Shown: positions 42,090-50,109, counted from the stretch's first letter. The stretch is DNA of 50,831 nt from Candidatus Trichofilum aggregatum (GCA_016716885.1 JADJUV010000033.1:1-50831), one strand, 5' to 3'. Notes: generated by a model not told the origin, from the letters alone. Numbers and translations: made by a program.

Positions 42090-42773
42090 CTTTTTGGTTC
42101 TGGCTCGTCCAGGTCAGGGCATGGCAAAGACCATTAACAGGGTTTGGACAAGCAGATCAATGCTGAATGGTTTCGGCAAAAAAGCGGATGGCCTCTTTTG
42201 GCCTAAGCGATGTTGGGTTTCGGCATGGCTTAGGCTCGAAGCAATAATTACCTTTACTTCTGGGGCGATTTGTTGCAGCTGAATGTAAGTTTCTTCACCA
42301 TTCATTATCGGCATGTTCATGTCCAGGAAAATCAGGACAATATTTTTTTTCTCTGGATGGAAAAACTGTAAACCTTCGTGCCCATTGGCCGCGCCATGCA
42401 CCTTCGCCGTGGTTATAAAGCCAAGAATATCGATAAGGGCTTCACGGATGGCTAAATCGTCATCAATAACCAGAATGGCCCCTGGGATGGTGCTGATTGT
42501 GGGTGGGAGGGCGCGGCCGCGTACCTGCTCATGATCACCAAAAGCCGTCCGCCTCTCATCTCCCCCTTGCCGGTAACCTGTCTCCGGGAAACCAAGCGGG
42601 ATGATGTGGCTGGGTTTTGTTAATGACTGTGATTGGCTGTCAGCTAAAGATGGTTCCGTCATATGGTAATCGTACAGTCTATAGCCTCGGGTAACATCGG
42701 TCGGTATGCGGATTTTTGCCCCCCCCAACTGGGGGAGATTAACACCCAACCCGGACGAGCCAGAACCAAAAAG
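42090..42773. repeat. 21-bp inverted repeats flanking the response-regulator gene
   Basis: CTTTTTGGTTCTGGCTCGTCC at 42090-42110 reappears exactly, inverted, at 42753-42773; the first 20 bases are quoted within that arm pair. The arms sit 3 bp after the regulator stop and just upstream of its longest frame, so the gene is a ~684-bp bounded cassette. No transposase is present. Confidence 0.6.
42114..42662 (-). CDS. Single-domain response regulator (intact receiver)
   Basis: A 182-aa product from the ATG at 42662 (a TTG at 42749 would add 29 residues; neither has a strong ribosome site). After a ~60-residue unstructured leader the receiver is complete. AILVIDDDLAIREAL holds the acidic pocket, LIFLDMNMPIMNG the phosphoacceptor Asp, IIASSLSHAE the switch Ser region, and FLPKPFSIDLL the conserved Lys. 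There is no DNA-binding output, so it likely acts by protein contact in a phosphorelay. No histidine kinase lies in the window. Confidence 0.8.
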   Translation of the reverse strand: MTEPSLADSQSQSLTKPSHIIPLGFPETGYRQGGDERRTAFGDHEQVRGRALPPTISTIPGAILVIDDDLAIREALIDILGFITTAKVHGAANGHEGLQFFHPEKKNIVLIFLDMNMPIMNGEETYIQLQQIAPEVKVIIASSLSHAETQHRLGQKRPSAFLPKPFSIDLLVQTLLMVFAMP

Positions 42774-42836
42774 AGGTTACACAGAGCTTTAAAGGGTTCT
42801 CTGTGACCCTTTGTGTCTCCTCTGTGCAACCTCTTT
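42770..42836. terminator. Long hairpin downstream of the AI-2E pair
   Basis: AAAGAGGTTACACAGAG and its complement (one mismatch) pair across 67 bp, with a second nested dyad (GGGTTCTCTGTGACCC). It lies 70 bp past the stop of the last permease gene and may end that operon; it overlaps the right arm of the 21-bp inverted repeat. Confidence 0.45.
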
Positions 42837-42905
42837 CTTACTTAATGAAGAAATTGACTCGTTAGGGACTAACTGCCAGTTCTCGCCAGAGTGCCCGGCA
42901 AATGG

Positions 42906-44105
42906 TTATGAAGGCTCACCCAGGATTGAATCATTTGCGGCCGCGGCCGCGTCCAGGATCGGTTCCGCTTTCGCCAATAAACCCGTAAGCCGCTCCAAAC
43001 TGCTGACAACCAAGGGTGGTGGCACTTCCATCGTCTGTAACTTATCCCGCACCTGCTGTTGTCGCTCCTTGAGATCCGCCACCAGCGTGGCCGCCCCTGT
43101 ACGACGGTTGATCAGGTGGTTCCAGAGAATCTGGCCGGCCGCGGCGAGTGGTGGAGCCACGATCATGCCCAATACCCCATAAGCATCGGCCAGGGCCATG
43201 AGAATGACCAGCGTCAAAATAGGATTGGTCTTTCCCTGATTGACAAGGCGTGGCTCTACCCAATTTTGCAGGAAGAGCAAAACAACGAGCGTATAAAGCG
43301 CGGTCAACAGGCTAAGCGATACACCTGTCAACAGGCCCAGTAAGAGTGGAGCCAGCACAGCCAAAAGGATGCCTACCACCGGTATAAACCAGGCCAGTGA
43401 CCCAATCAAGGCCAACAGCAGGGGGTAGGGGGAACCTAAGAGCCAGTAACCCAAGCCCAAGAAAAACGCAGCCAGAATGCTTTGCCCGACTTCACTGCGT
43501 ATGTAGGCACCCACATCTAGCTCAATCGCCCGCCACATTGTTCGCATAGACTGGCGCTGTTCTGGTGGCAGTAAGGACAGCCATAACCGTTCAAAATGGA
43601 TTTGATCGATGCTCCAATAAAGGCTCAAGAACAGAATGATGAGTCCAGCGCTCAGCAGGCTAAAAATTCCTTGAGTGAAGCCCAGAATGACGGGTAAAAC
43701 GAGTTGCCCCTGCTCACCAGTGATGGCGGCAAACAGTTCGCTTGGTTGAGGCAATCGTTCATCCAAAAGCTCTTGCAAGGCACTACCCTGTAACCAGGCA
43801 GGCTGTCGCCAGGCATTTTGGGTGGATACCTGCTCGGCCAACTCTTGAATGTCGCTGATGGCTGAACTAACAGCGATAAAGAGCAGGAACAAGAACCCAA
43901 CCAAAGCCACGAGATAGAGGGCAATGAGGGCCAAACGGCGTACCCGCCCTTGTTTAGCCTGGTAGGTAATGAATGGCCGGACCGCGGCCGCGAAGGCCAA
44001 CGAAACCAGGACATAAACAACCACCGTGCGAAACTGCCATAACAGGTACAGTCCCAACAGGGTGGTCATGATGGCCGTACCGATCCCGATCAGTTGTTTG
44101 GTCAT
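42906..44105 (-). CDS. AI-2E family transporter (second of a tandem pair)
   Basis: A 399-aa membrane protein of the AI-2E/PerM family: N-terminal helices (LIGIGTAIMTTLLGLYLLW, VYVLVSLAFAAAVRPF), a soluble loop, then helices with FIPVVGILLAVLAPLLLGLLTG and NPILTLVILMALADAYGVLGMIVAPPLAAAGQILW near the end. Members export varied solutes, and some exchange sodium and protons, despite the autoinducer name. The start ATG overlaps the stop of the preceding AI-2E gene (ATGA, 44102-44105), so the pair is translationally coupled and may form a heteromer. Two overlapping GCGGCCGC copies encode the alanine run near its C-terminus. Confidence 0.9.
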   Translation of the reverse strand: MTKQLIGIGTAIMTTLLGLYLLWQFRTVVVYVLVSLAFAAAVRPFITYQAKQGRVRRLALIALYLVALVGFLFLLFIAVSSAISDIQELAEQVSTQNAWRQPAWLQGSALQELLDERLPQPSELFAAITGEQGQLVLPVILGFTQGIFSLLSAGLIILFLSLYWSIDQIHFERLWLSLLPPEQRQSMRTMWRAIELDVGAYIRSEVGQSILAAFFLGLGYWLLGSPYPLLLALIGSLAWFIPVVGILLAVLAPLLLGLLTGVSLSLLTALYTLVVLLFLQNWVEPRLVNQGKTNPILTLVILMALADAYGVLGMIVAPPLAAAGQILWNHLINRRTGAATLVADLKERQQQVRDKLQTMEVPPPLVVSSLERLTGLLAKAEPILDAAAAANDSILGEPS

Positions 44106-45376
44106 GGCGCACCTTCCGCACTTACCTGGGCCAACAGCCTATCCAGGTCAGTGGTGATCGCCTCAATCTCATCCATCACCTGATCCACCTGCCCGATATT
44201 TTGCACCGAGCCGTCCTTGATGATCCGCGACTGTTTCCGCAAATCTTGGGCCAGGTCTTGGGCTTCATACCGTAGCCGACTGGCAAAATCACGCCCCGCC
44301 ATCACCCCTGACTCCAAAGCTCCCGGCTGAAAAACAAATCGATCCAGCAAAAGCTGAAGAATGGCCGCGATGGGAATAGCCATCAGCGCGCCCGCCACGC
44401 CCAGCAGTGAGCTAAAGGCGAAAATAGCCAGCAAGGAGACGAAGGGATTTACGCCCACGGCCCGACGCATGACGCGAGGAACCAGGACACTGTTTTCTAC
44501 CTGCTGAATGATAATGGTCGCCACGATAACCCAGATCAGTTTGTCGGGGCCTAACGTGAGAGCCACCAGCACGGCGGGAACGGCCCCCAGGAATGGCCCA
44601 ATAAACGGGATGGCTTCCATGACTCCGGCCACAAAGGCCAGCACCAGCACATAAGGCAGGCCGATGAGCCAATAGGCGACCAGGGCCATGAGGCCGATGA
44701 CCAGGCAAAGGACACCTTGCCCGACCAGATAGGCCCCGACCTTTGTTTCTATGGCGGTAACGAGTTCGCGGCCGCTGTCCCGTTGGCCCATGGGCAGGAG
44801 TAACAAAAAGGATTGGATGGTGCGTGGCCCCTCCAGCGTCCAATGGAAGGCTAACAGGAGAATGGCGACAGTCGTCAGAAGGCTACTGGCGGTCAGAGCT
44901 ACGTAACCCCAGGCCTGACCGGCAGAAGCCAATAACTCATCGCCGGTCTGTTGGGTAGGTGTAGGCAGGACGAGGGTGGGGGGGAGAACCGCTCTCAGGC
45001 TTTCGGTTAATTGATTGGGGTGCTCGTACAGCCACAGGTGCAGGCTTTGGTAATAATCAGGCAGGGCGGCCGCGATGGTTGTGCCTTGTTCTATAATCAG
45101 GGGAGCCAGCAGGAAGATGAAGCCGATGAGCAAAGCCAGGAGTAAGAGGTAAACAAGAATCACCCCAATGACGCCGGGGATACCCCGCTGTTGGAGCCAG
45201 GTGACCGGTGGCCGGAGTACCGTGCCAAGGATAATCGCCACGGCCAGAATAAAAATGATCTGGCTAAAGCGGTAGAGAAGCCAGAAGCTCAGGACAACAC
45301 CCACAAGGATAAGGGTGGCCCCCATAACCCGGCGGAATGTCCAGTTATATGGTGGTGGCGGTGGAGAAGTCGTCAT
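44102..45376 (-). CDS. AI-2E family transporter (first of a tandem pair)
   Basis: A 424-aa product from the ATG at 45376 (AAAGGA 4-5 nt upstream; the longer frame needs a TTG). The family landmarks are VAIILGTVLRPPVTWLQQRGIP, the proline-glycine helix EAIPFIGPFLGAVPAVLVALTLG and the final helix pair SSLLGVAGALMAIPIAAILQLLLD. The C-terminal ~75 residues form a charged cytoplasmic tail with a possible coiled coil (DLAQDLRKQSRIIK ... MDEIEAITTDLDRLLAQV). It is the fourth gene of a run in which spacers are 21, 34, 37 and -4 nt from the RNB exonuclease onward. Confidence 0.9.
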   Translation of the reverse strand: MTTSPPPPPYNWTFRRVMGATLILVGVVLSFWLLYRFSQIIFILAVAIILGTVLRPPVTWLQQRGIPGVIGVILVYLLLLALLIGFIFLLAPLIIEQGTTIAAALPDYYQSLHLWLYEHPNQLTESLRAVLPPTLVLPTPTQQTGDELLASAGQAWGYVALTASSLLTTVAILLLAFHWTLEGPRTIQSFLLLLPMGQRDSGRELVTAIETKVGAYLVGQGVLCLVIGLMALVAYWLIGLPYVLVLAFVAGVMEAIPFIGPFLGAVPAVLVALTLGPDKLIWVIVATIIIQQVENSVLVPRVMRRAVGVNPFVSLLAIFAFSSLLGVAGALMAIPIAAILQLLLDRFVFQPGALESGVMAGRDFASRLRYEAQDLAQDLRKQSRIIKDGSVQNIGQVDQVMDEIEAITTDLDRLLAQVSAEGAP

Positions 45377-45413
45377 CAGTTCCTTTCCCAATGGTTTGTT
45401 TAACGATCCATCA

Positions 45414-45662
45414 CTACATCAGCACCACGGCCGTTATCCGTGTTCCCAGGTTAGCCGAATCAAACCGGTTATAGTTTTCTATAGCCAAAGGCAACGCCGC
45501 TTGTGTCTCCGTTGCCTCCTGTTGCATACTCAGTTCATCCTTGTGCCATTGCACTTCGGCCACTAATTCCCGGGCAATGGGTCCGGGCCATGTTACCTTG
45601 TTGGCCACGCCGTTAGCCTGAAGTAGCTCAATCACCTGGTTAGACAGCACATCTTGTATCAT
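45414..45662 (-). CDS. Small hypothetical protein in the RNB-rhomboid-AI-2E operon
   Basis: An 82-aa product with GAGAGGA about 6 nt before the ATG. The N-terminal part (NQVIELLQANGVANKVTWPG) looks helical, followed by ARELVAEVQWHKDEL and a C-terminal strand. There is no signal peptide or membrane helix and I recognise no family. It sits 37 nt upstream of the first AI-2E gene and 34 nt downstream of the rhomboid gene, so it is surely co-transcribed with them. Confidence 0.65.
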   Translation of the reverse strand: MIQDVLSNQVIELLQANGVANKVTWPGPIARELVAEVQWHKDELSMQQEATETQAALPLAIENYNRFDSANLGTRITAVVLM

Positions 45663-45696
45663 CTGAATCCTCTCTTATCTCGCCTACTTGCCTGAA

Positions 45697-46359
45697 TTAG
45701 CCAGAGCCTAACCCTGTGGCCTGCCTTCCATTACTTCCACGAAACAAAAAGGTCAAGGCAAACCCGGCTACAAATCCACCGATGTGAGCCATGTAAGCCA
45801 CGCCACCCGTATCTGCCGTGTTGGCAATAGAACCGACGCCGCTAAAAAGCTGTAGCACAATCCACAGTCCAATGACGATGAGTGCCGGGACTTGCATCAC
45901 CCCTCGGCCCTGTAAGACTCTGACCTTTCCCTGAGGAAACAGCAATATATAAGCCCCGAGAACCCCGGCAATCGCTCCGGATGCGCCTAAATTGGGCACG
46001 TTGGAGTCGAGGCTAAACATCAACTGGGCCAAAGTAGCGGCCAGTCCACAGAGCAAATAGAAGATGAGGAACTTGATGTGCCCAAAACGATCTTCTACGT
46101 TGTCGCCAAATATCCACAAATAAAGCATGTTGCCACCCAGGTGAAGCCACCCGGCGTGCATAAACATGGCCGTGAGAAGTGTGGGCAAATCAGCGATGGG
46201 GTTGGCCAGGAAGCGGGCGGGCACAAAGGCCCACTTCTCAATAAAAGCATTGCCGCCACTTAATTCCACAAAGAAAAACAGGATATTTAGCGCCAGCAAG
46301 GCATAAGTAACTACCGGAACGATTCTGCGGCCGCTATTGTCATCACCGATAGGGAACAT
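45697..46359 (-). CDS. Rhomboid-family intramembrane serine protease
   Basis: A 220-aa six-helix rhomboid that cleaves membrane proteins within the bilayer. The catalytic serine is S127 in NLGASGAIAG and the histidine is H192 in AYMAHIGGF; N77 in HLGGNMLYLWIFGDNVED matches the oxyanion Asn and its downstream motif. All catalytic residues are present. GGAGGG lies 7 nt upstream of the ATG. The gene begins 21 nt after the RNB exonuclease stop. Substrates may be exported proteins with C-terminal helices such as the 1707-aa protein, but that is speculation. Confidence 0.92.
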   Translation of the reverse strand: MFPIGDDNSGRRIVPVVTYALLALNILFFFVELSGGNAFIEKWAFVPARFLANPIADLPTLLTAMFMHAGWLHLGGNMLYLWIFGDNVEDRFGHIKFLIFYLLCGLAATLAQLMFSLDSNVPNLGASGAIAGVLGAYILLFPQGKVRVLQGRGVMQVPALIVIGLWIVLQLFSGVGSIANTADTGGVAYMAHIGGFVAGFALTFLFRGSNGRQATGLGSG

Positions 46360-46380
46360 AGAATTACCCTCCGTTGGTTA

Positions 46381-47868
46381 TCAATTGTCTGTGGGATTGG
46401 CACGCTTAAAATCAATAAAACCACGCTCAACGTTGACGGCTATCAGTTGTACACGAACCCGGTCGCCGACATCCATACCCTCGAACCCATGCATCACCCG
46501 GCCTTCAACCGGGATGCTCAGTAACCTGACCCAGGTGCCCTTCTCGGAAGCACCGGTAACAATGGCATCAAACCGCTGGCCGATTTTTGATTCAAGCAGG
46601 AGCGCGGCCGCGGACTTGCCAACCTGCCGGTCCACTTTATTGGCCGCATCCTCTTGAGCCGTAAAATGTTTCGCCAGCACATCCAGTTCCGCAAAACTAT
46701 AAGGTGTATCCTGACCCGCCAGGGCGGCTTTTAACAACCGTTGGGTGATCAGATCGGTGTAACGGCGATTGGGGGCTGTCGAATGGGCATAATCCTTGAC
46801 CGCCAGACCAAAGTGACCGGGGGCGGTGTCGCCAGGCCGTTCGGCCATGTATTCGCCCGCGCCGAGAAGTTTGATTACGGCCAGAGAAAGGTCAGGGAAA
46901 CGTAAGGGGTCGGCGGCTTTGGCTTTGACAAGAAACTTATCAAGGGCTACCGAATCCGGGTCGTCGGGTAGCTTGAAACCTTGTTCCTGGGCCAGCTTAA
47001 CGATCCGGTCCCAGCGTTTGGGGGTACGCACAACCCGGCGGATGGAGGGGAAATTCTTGGCCGCCAGATAGCGGGCAGTGACGCCGTTGGCCGCGATCAT
47101 GAAATCTTCGATGATCTCCTTAGCGCGGTTTTTGGGGTCGGCTTCGAGGTCTCGAATTTGTTCGCCGTCAAAGACCGGTTTGGCTTCGATAGTATCCAGG
47201 CTGAGTGCCCCGTTGACGGTGCGCAAATTCCGCATAATCTGGGCCACCCGGTCTTGTAGGCGTATGTTTTCGGCCAGTCCGTCCGCGGCCGCGATCTCTT
47301 CTGGAACCGCCCCGTTCCCTTCCAACCAGGCGGCGACGCTGTTGTAGTCCAGCTTGGCCCGGTTGCGCACCCGTGCCCGGTAAATATCCGACTCTAGTAA
47401 AGAGCCATCCGCGTCGAGCACCATTTCCACAACCACAGCCAGACGCTCCTCATTGAAATTTAGCGAAGTGAGATCCGTGGAAAGTTTTTCCGGGAGCATG
47501 GAAAAAATCTTGGCCGCCGTATACACCGAGGTTGTATTGTGACGGGCGTGCTCGTCAATGGCCGAACCATCTTTAACCAACGCGTCCACATCGGCTACAG
47601 CCACCCGAATCTTGACTTTGTCGCCGGGCAGAGATTCGGCAAACGTGAGCTGATCCAGGTCGCGGGAGTCATCGTTGTCAATGGAAGCCCACAGAAGCTC
47701 CGTCAGGTCAAGAATCCCTGAGCGGTCTGCGGGGGGCTGAATCCGCTCAACTTCGGTCAGCACCGCGGCCGCGAAATCAGGGAGCAAGCCTCTCTCAAGC
47801 ATCGCCTTCTGGGCAATGCCCTGCAAAATTTCGCGGTGTTGTTGGCTGGTGTGGTTGTTTGGCGACAT
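46381..47868 (-). CDS. RNB-domain exoribonuclease (RNase II/R family)
   Basis: A 495-aa 3'-to-5' exoribonuclease-like protein from the ATG at 47868 (GGAGAAG 5-6 nt upstream); the longer frame runs through a hairpin and is rejected. The RNB domain shows ASIDNDDSRDLDQ (metal-binding Asp cluster, D64-D72), VAVADVDALV, SMLPEKLSTDLTSLNFNEERLA, and GHFGLAVKDYAHSTAPNRRYTDLITQRLL. A C-terminal S1 domain follows (residues ~420-490). The N-terminal cold-shock domains of RNase R are absent, so this is the short bacterial form. It heads the five-gene cluster. Confidence 0.9.
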   Translation of the reverse strand: MSPNNHTSQQHREILQGIAQKAMLERGLLPDFAAAVLTEVERIQPPADRSGILDLTELLWASIDNDDSRDLDQLTFAESLPGDKVKIRVAVADVDALVKDGSAIDEHARHNTTSVYTAAKIFSMLPEKLSTDLTSLNFNEERLAVVVEMVLDADGSLLESDIYRARVRNRAKLDYNSVAAWLEGNGAVPEEIAAADGLAENIRLQDRVAQIMRNLRTVNGALSLDTIEAKPVFDGEQIRDLEADPKNRAKEIIEDFMIAANGVTARYLAAKNFPSIRRVVRTPKRWDRIVKLAQEQGFKLPDDPDSVALDKFLVKAKAADPLRFPDLSLAVIKLLGAGEYMAERPGDTAPGHFGLAVKDYAHSTAPNRRYTDLITQRLLKAALAGQDTPYSFAELDVLAKHFTAQEDAANKVDRQVGKSAAALLLESKIGQRFDAIVTGASEKGTWVRLLSIPVEGRVMHGFEGMDVGDRVRVQLIAVNVERGFIDFKRANPTDN

Positions 47869-47906
47869 GGCGCTTCTCCAATCAATGAGTAGGGGAAATT
47901 CGGTGG

Positions 47907-47943
47907 GTGGGAAAGTGGGATGCTTCGCATCCCACTTTCCCAC
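47907..47943. terminator. Perfect 17-bp hairpin before the RNB operon
   Basis: GTGGGAAAGTGGGATGC and its complement around a TTC loop. It lies 39 bp upstream of the RNB start and 70 bp past the DUF5670 stop on the same strand, so it probably separates the two transcripts, or forms a structured 5' leader. Confidence 0.55.
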
Positions 47944-48012
47944 TTTAGAAGCTCACCGACCCAGAGGTGGGAACGAGGTTGGCAAAATTGAGGACGCACT
48001 AGCGGGCAAGTG

Positions 48013-48168
48013 CTAGACCGCGCCAATGAGTTGCAATATGAGAAGTATGACGGCGATAACAATCAGAATGTGAATCAATTGCCAGTACGGGGGAATCTGG
48101 GACTGATGTTTCCCCCAAAAGCCAAGCAACCACAAGATTAAAAGAATGACGATGATAGTCCACAACAT
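48013..48168 (-). CDS. Lmo0937/DUF5670-like small membrane protein
   Basis: A 51-aa product with a strong AAGGAG 7-8 nt before the ATG at 48168. It is two hydrophobic helices (MLWTIIVILLILWLLGFWG and LIHILIVIAVILLILQLIG) joined by a short loop, the pattern of the lmo0937/DUF5670 family, which are stress-associated small membrane proteins of unknown mechanism. It follows the DUF5661 gene by 56 nt. Confidence 0.75.
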   Translation of the reverse strand: MLWTIIVILLILWLLGFWGKHQSQIPPYWQLIHILIVIAVILLILQLIGAV

Positions 48169-48224
48169 GATATTTCTCCTTTACAAATGGTTGGTGATAC
48201 AGGTTAACCATATGACCAAGTTCA

Positions 48225-48500
48225 CTAGATATTCTGGCGTAGTTCTTTTTTGGCTTCTCGTTCCATCTTGTCGAGACGGGTGTAGTAATCGGCAAACTCG
48301 TTGAGATGAGCCAGCGCAATTTTGCCCGTTAAGATGGGGTCATTACCTGTCACATCGGTTGCCGGGTCATTCAGACCATGCTCTAGCTCAATATCCAGAC
48401 CCGTACGGAATTGCTCTACGTCGAATCGGCTCCAGTCAATGCTGAGCTGATGACCGATCTCCTGAGCTTGTTCAGTCGTGAAATGTGTTTTAGCTGACAT
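48225..48500 (-). CDS. DUF5661-family protein
   Basis: A 91-aa soluble helical protein from the ATG at 48500 (AAGGA 8-9 nt upstream); the longer frame is not supported. The sequence HFTTEQAQEIGHQLSIDW, FDVEQFRTGLDIELEHGL, DPATDVTGNDP and GKIALAHLNEFADYYTRL is the family pattern. The function is unknown; it is common in genomes carrying CsbD and YtxH proteins, as here. Confidence 0.8.
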   Translation of the reverse strand: MSAKTHFTTEQAQEIGHQLSIDWSRFDVEQFRTGLDIELEHGLNDPATDVTGNDPILTGKIALAHLNEFADYYTRLDKMEREAKKELRQNI

Positions 48501-48524
48501 TTCTTTTGTCCTTAGGGCTGGCTC

Positions 48525-48793
48525 GTAAACAACTTTTGCGTTTGCTGTGGCCGGTCTTCTGACCGAGCCACCCAACTTAATTTCGAGTGAACCCTTAGTA
48601 ATCGTTCGTTTTTAACCTGGCGGTTTGCTGTGGCTGGTCTCACTTCGGCTTCACTTAGCGAGCATCTAAAAAGCTTCCTGGTTTAGACCTGGCAGGTTTT
48701 TGGAAACCTGTTCAGGTCTGAGAGGAACTCTTTTTGGATGGTCTAGTTAGTGCAGGCTCTAACCGAGCCACAGCAACGGCAAGGGTTGTTTAC
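48525..48793. repeat. Inverted repeat pair with internal copies in the 48.5-48.8 kb gap
   Basis: GTAAACAAC...TTGCTGTGGCCGGT at 48525-48555 is matched, inverted, by ACCGAGCCACAGCAA...GTTGTTTAC at 48762-48793 (about 27 of 32 pairs). A further direct partial copy (GCGGTTTGCTGTGGCTGG) is at 48621, and a hairpin of the ACCTG-CAGGT type is at 48685-48725. The gap holds no gene. It may be a small non-autonomous element. Confidence 0.5.
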
Positions 48794-48819
48794 CAACTAA
48801 TTCTTAGATCAAGAGCCGT

Positions 48820-49170
48820 TTACGGCTGTTTTGCTAGCATCAACGACGGGGCCCAACGCTCTTTTTGTTGATCAATCATGTCTTGGCCGCGTTGTTGCAA
48901 CTCTTCGGCCTGTTTGTGCAGGTTAGTTGAGACTTTGTGCGCTTTGGCGCGGACCTGTTTCATGCCGTCTTCGATAGTTTCAGTGGTCTGCTCACGCATA
49001 TCCTGACCTCGCCGCCATAGCTGTTTACGGGTCTTTTTGCCTGATTGCGGGGCCATCAGGAGCATCACTCCCGCACCAATCAAGCTCCCCAACAGCGTCG
49101 GCAAAAACAACAGTCCGGCTAAAAAGCGGTTCAGGTTATTGACTTTCCTGGGTCGTTGTTTGGGTAACAC
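48820..49170 (-). CDS. YtxH-domain protein
   Basis: A 116-aa protein with one membrane helix (RFLAGLLFLPTLLGSLIGAGVMLLMAP) followed by the YtxH hallmark MLLMAPQSGKKTRKQL and a long charged coiled-coil tail. YtxH proteins are general-stress membrane proteins. The annotated GTG start (49168-49170) overlaps the end of the YggT-like gene; a start nearer the helix is also possible because no good ribosome site precedes the GTG. Confidence 0.75.
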   Translation of the reverse strand: MLPKQRPRKVNNLNRFLAGLLFLPTLLGSLIGAGVMLLMAPQSGKKTRKQLWRRGQDMREQTTETIEDGMKQVRAKAHKVSTNLHKQAEELQQRGQDMIDQQKERWAPSLMLAKQP

Positions 49171-49532
49171 CCGTTACGGCCCCACTGGGGCGATAGAAAA
49201 TCACCCAGACGATTCGTTCTAATGCCCAGGCCAGTAAGGCATACACCACCATAGCGATGAGGGAAGAGAGTTCTAGCACCACGCCCGCGGCCGCGGGACT
49301 GCCGATCAACCTCAAAAGGGAAGAGGAACAGCGTGCTAAAACCGTAGATAAAGCTGGCAAACAAGCTCTCGGGGTTGGCCCCAATAAGCTTCAAGCCAAT
49401 GCGTAAAGCAATGAGGGCTTCGAGTAAGACCAGGCCCAGCCAAATTAATTGGGTGGCCTTAAACGAGAAGAGCCGTTGTTCCTGGCCCGCGTCTCGTTGG
49501 GAAGTTCTGACTGATGTTTGTTTTTGTAACAT
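49136..49532 (-). CDS. YggT-like membrane protein, frameshifted
   Basis: From the ATG at 49532 the protein reads TQLIWLGLVLLEALIALRIGLKLIGANPESLFASFIYGFSTLFLFPFE, then changes frame near 49310. It continues LIGSPAAAGVVLELSSLIAMVVYALLAW and ERIVWVIFYRP to a stop at 49136. Joined, this is a ~130-aa protein with several hydrophobic segments: helix, RIGLKLIGANP, F-LFPF, then two more helices, similar to YggT and to short membrane proteins found with YtxH. The break lies about 20 bp from a GCGGCCGC copy. It could be a sequencing error or a recent loss. Confidence 0.6.
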
Positions 49533-49548
49533 GGGATTACGCCAGACA

Positions 49549-49894
49549 TTAAGCCACCAGCGCCGGGGTTTTGACCTCTACACTGGTGCTTATTGCCGCA
49601 ATGATAAGCAGAACCAAGGGTGAAGTTAGCGCCTTGTGCCCTGACGGGAAGAGACTGACAGCAGCCAGCAGTAAAATGGCCCTAAGAAGATACCAACAAG
49701 GCTGGCATACTGAAATCATTCTGGTTAATGGTGGCAATGCCAAACAGAGGGGTGAGGAACCAACCCGCCACGAAGGTACCCACAATACCTACAACAACAT
49801 TGAGGACCATACCCTGTTGTCCGTCCGTTCGCATCACCATACTGGCAATCCAACCAATCAAACCACCAACGATAAGCCACATAATGAAGTTCAT
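49549..49894 (-). CDS. GlsB/YeaQ-family membrane protein, frameshifted near the C-terminus
   Basis: The first 70 residues (NFIMWLIVGGLIGWIASMVMRTDGQQ, NVVVGIVGTFVAGWFLTPLFGI) are unmistakably the GlsB family. The frame then meets TAG at 49682-49684. A shifted frame gives AILLLAAVSLFPSG and continues to 49549, restoring the expected third helix. The tail past the third helix is longer than usual, so the true end is unclear. AAAAGGA is 8-9 nt upstream of the ATG. It is paralogous to 41600-41878. Confidence 0.7.
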
Positions 49895-49994
49895 CTGATT
49901 TTCCTTTTAGGGTTGTTTGGTGACACAACGTATTCGTGTGCCAACCCCATAATATTACTTGAGTAACGGCTAAAATGGTGCGTTGAGCTTTGAC

Positions 49995-50032
49995 GTAACA
50001 GCTTTATCCGTGTTCTCGGACAAAGCTGTTAC
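49995..50032. repeat. Hairpin in the CsbD-GlsB gap
   Basis: GTAACAGCTTTATCCG and its complement (one mismatch) around TGTTCT. It differs from the other hairpin families in the window. The gap 49895-50156 contains no gene. Confidence 0.5.
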
Positions 50033-50109
50033 GACAAAGGATTGTTACAAGTTAGCCTGGTTATCAATGGGTGCTCTTCGTTGCGAAAAGCACCCCTATT
50101 TGCTCTTTA

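Larger units (their letters stand above)
2726..49294. repeat. Highly iterated palindrome GCGGCCGC (about 63 copies)
   Basis: Copies start at 2726, 3410, 3500, 3791, 6442, 7360, 9308, 9539, 10544, 12369, 12459, 12520, 12927, 13531, 13537, 13921, 14357, 15011, 15082, 15171, 15991, 17096, 18142, 18401, 20691, 21382, 21766, 22591, 23336, 24427, 25099, 25640, 26936, 27757, 27868, 27982, 28243, 28516, 28693, 28885, 28933, 29374, 29857, 30376, 30430, 33286, 34733, 35176, 35966, 35972, 37834, 38422, 42513, 42937, 42943, 43984, 44768, 45066, 46327, 46604, 47285, 47765 and 49287. About 34 extend to CGCGGCCGCG. Coding copies occur in all frames (Ala-Ala-Ala, Gly-Arg, Arg-Pro). Three pairs overlap by two bases. 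Counted by hand, so one or two may be missed. Confidence 0.9.
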
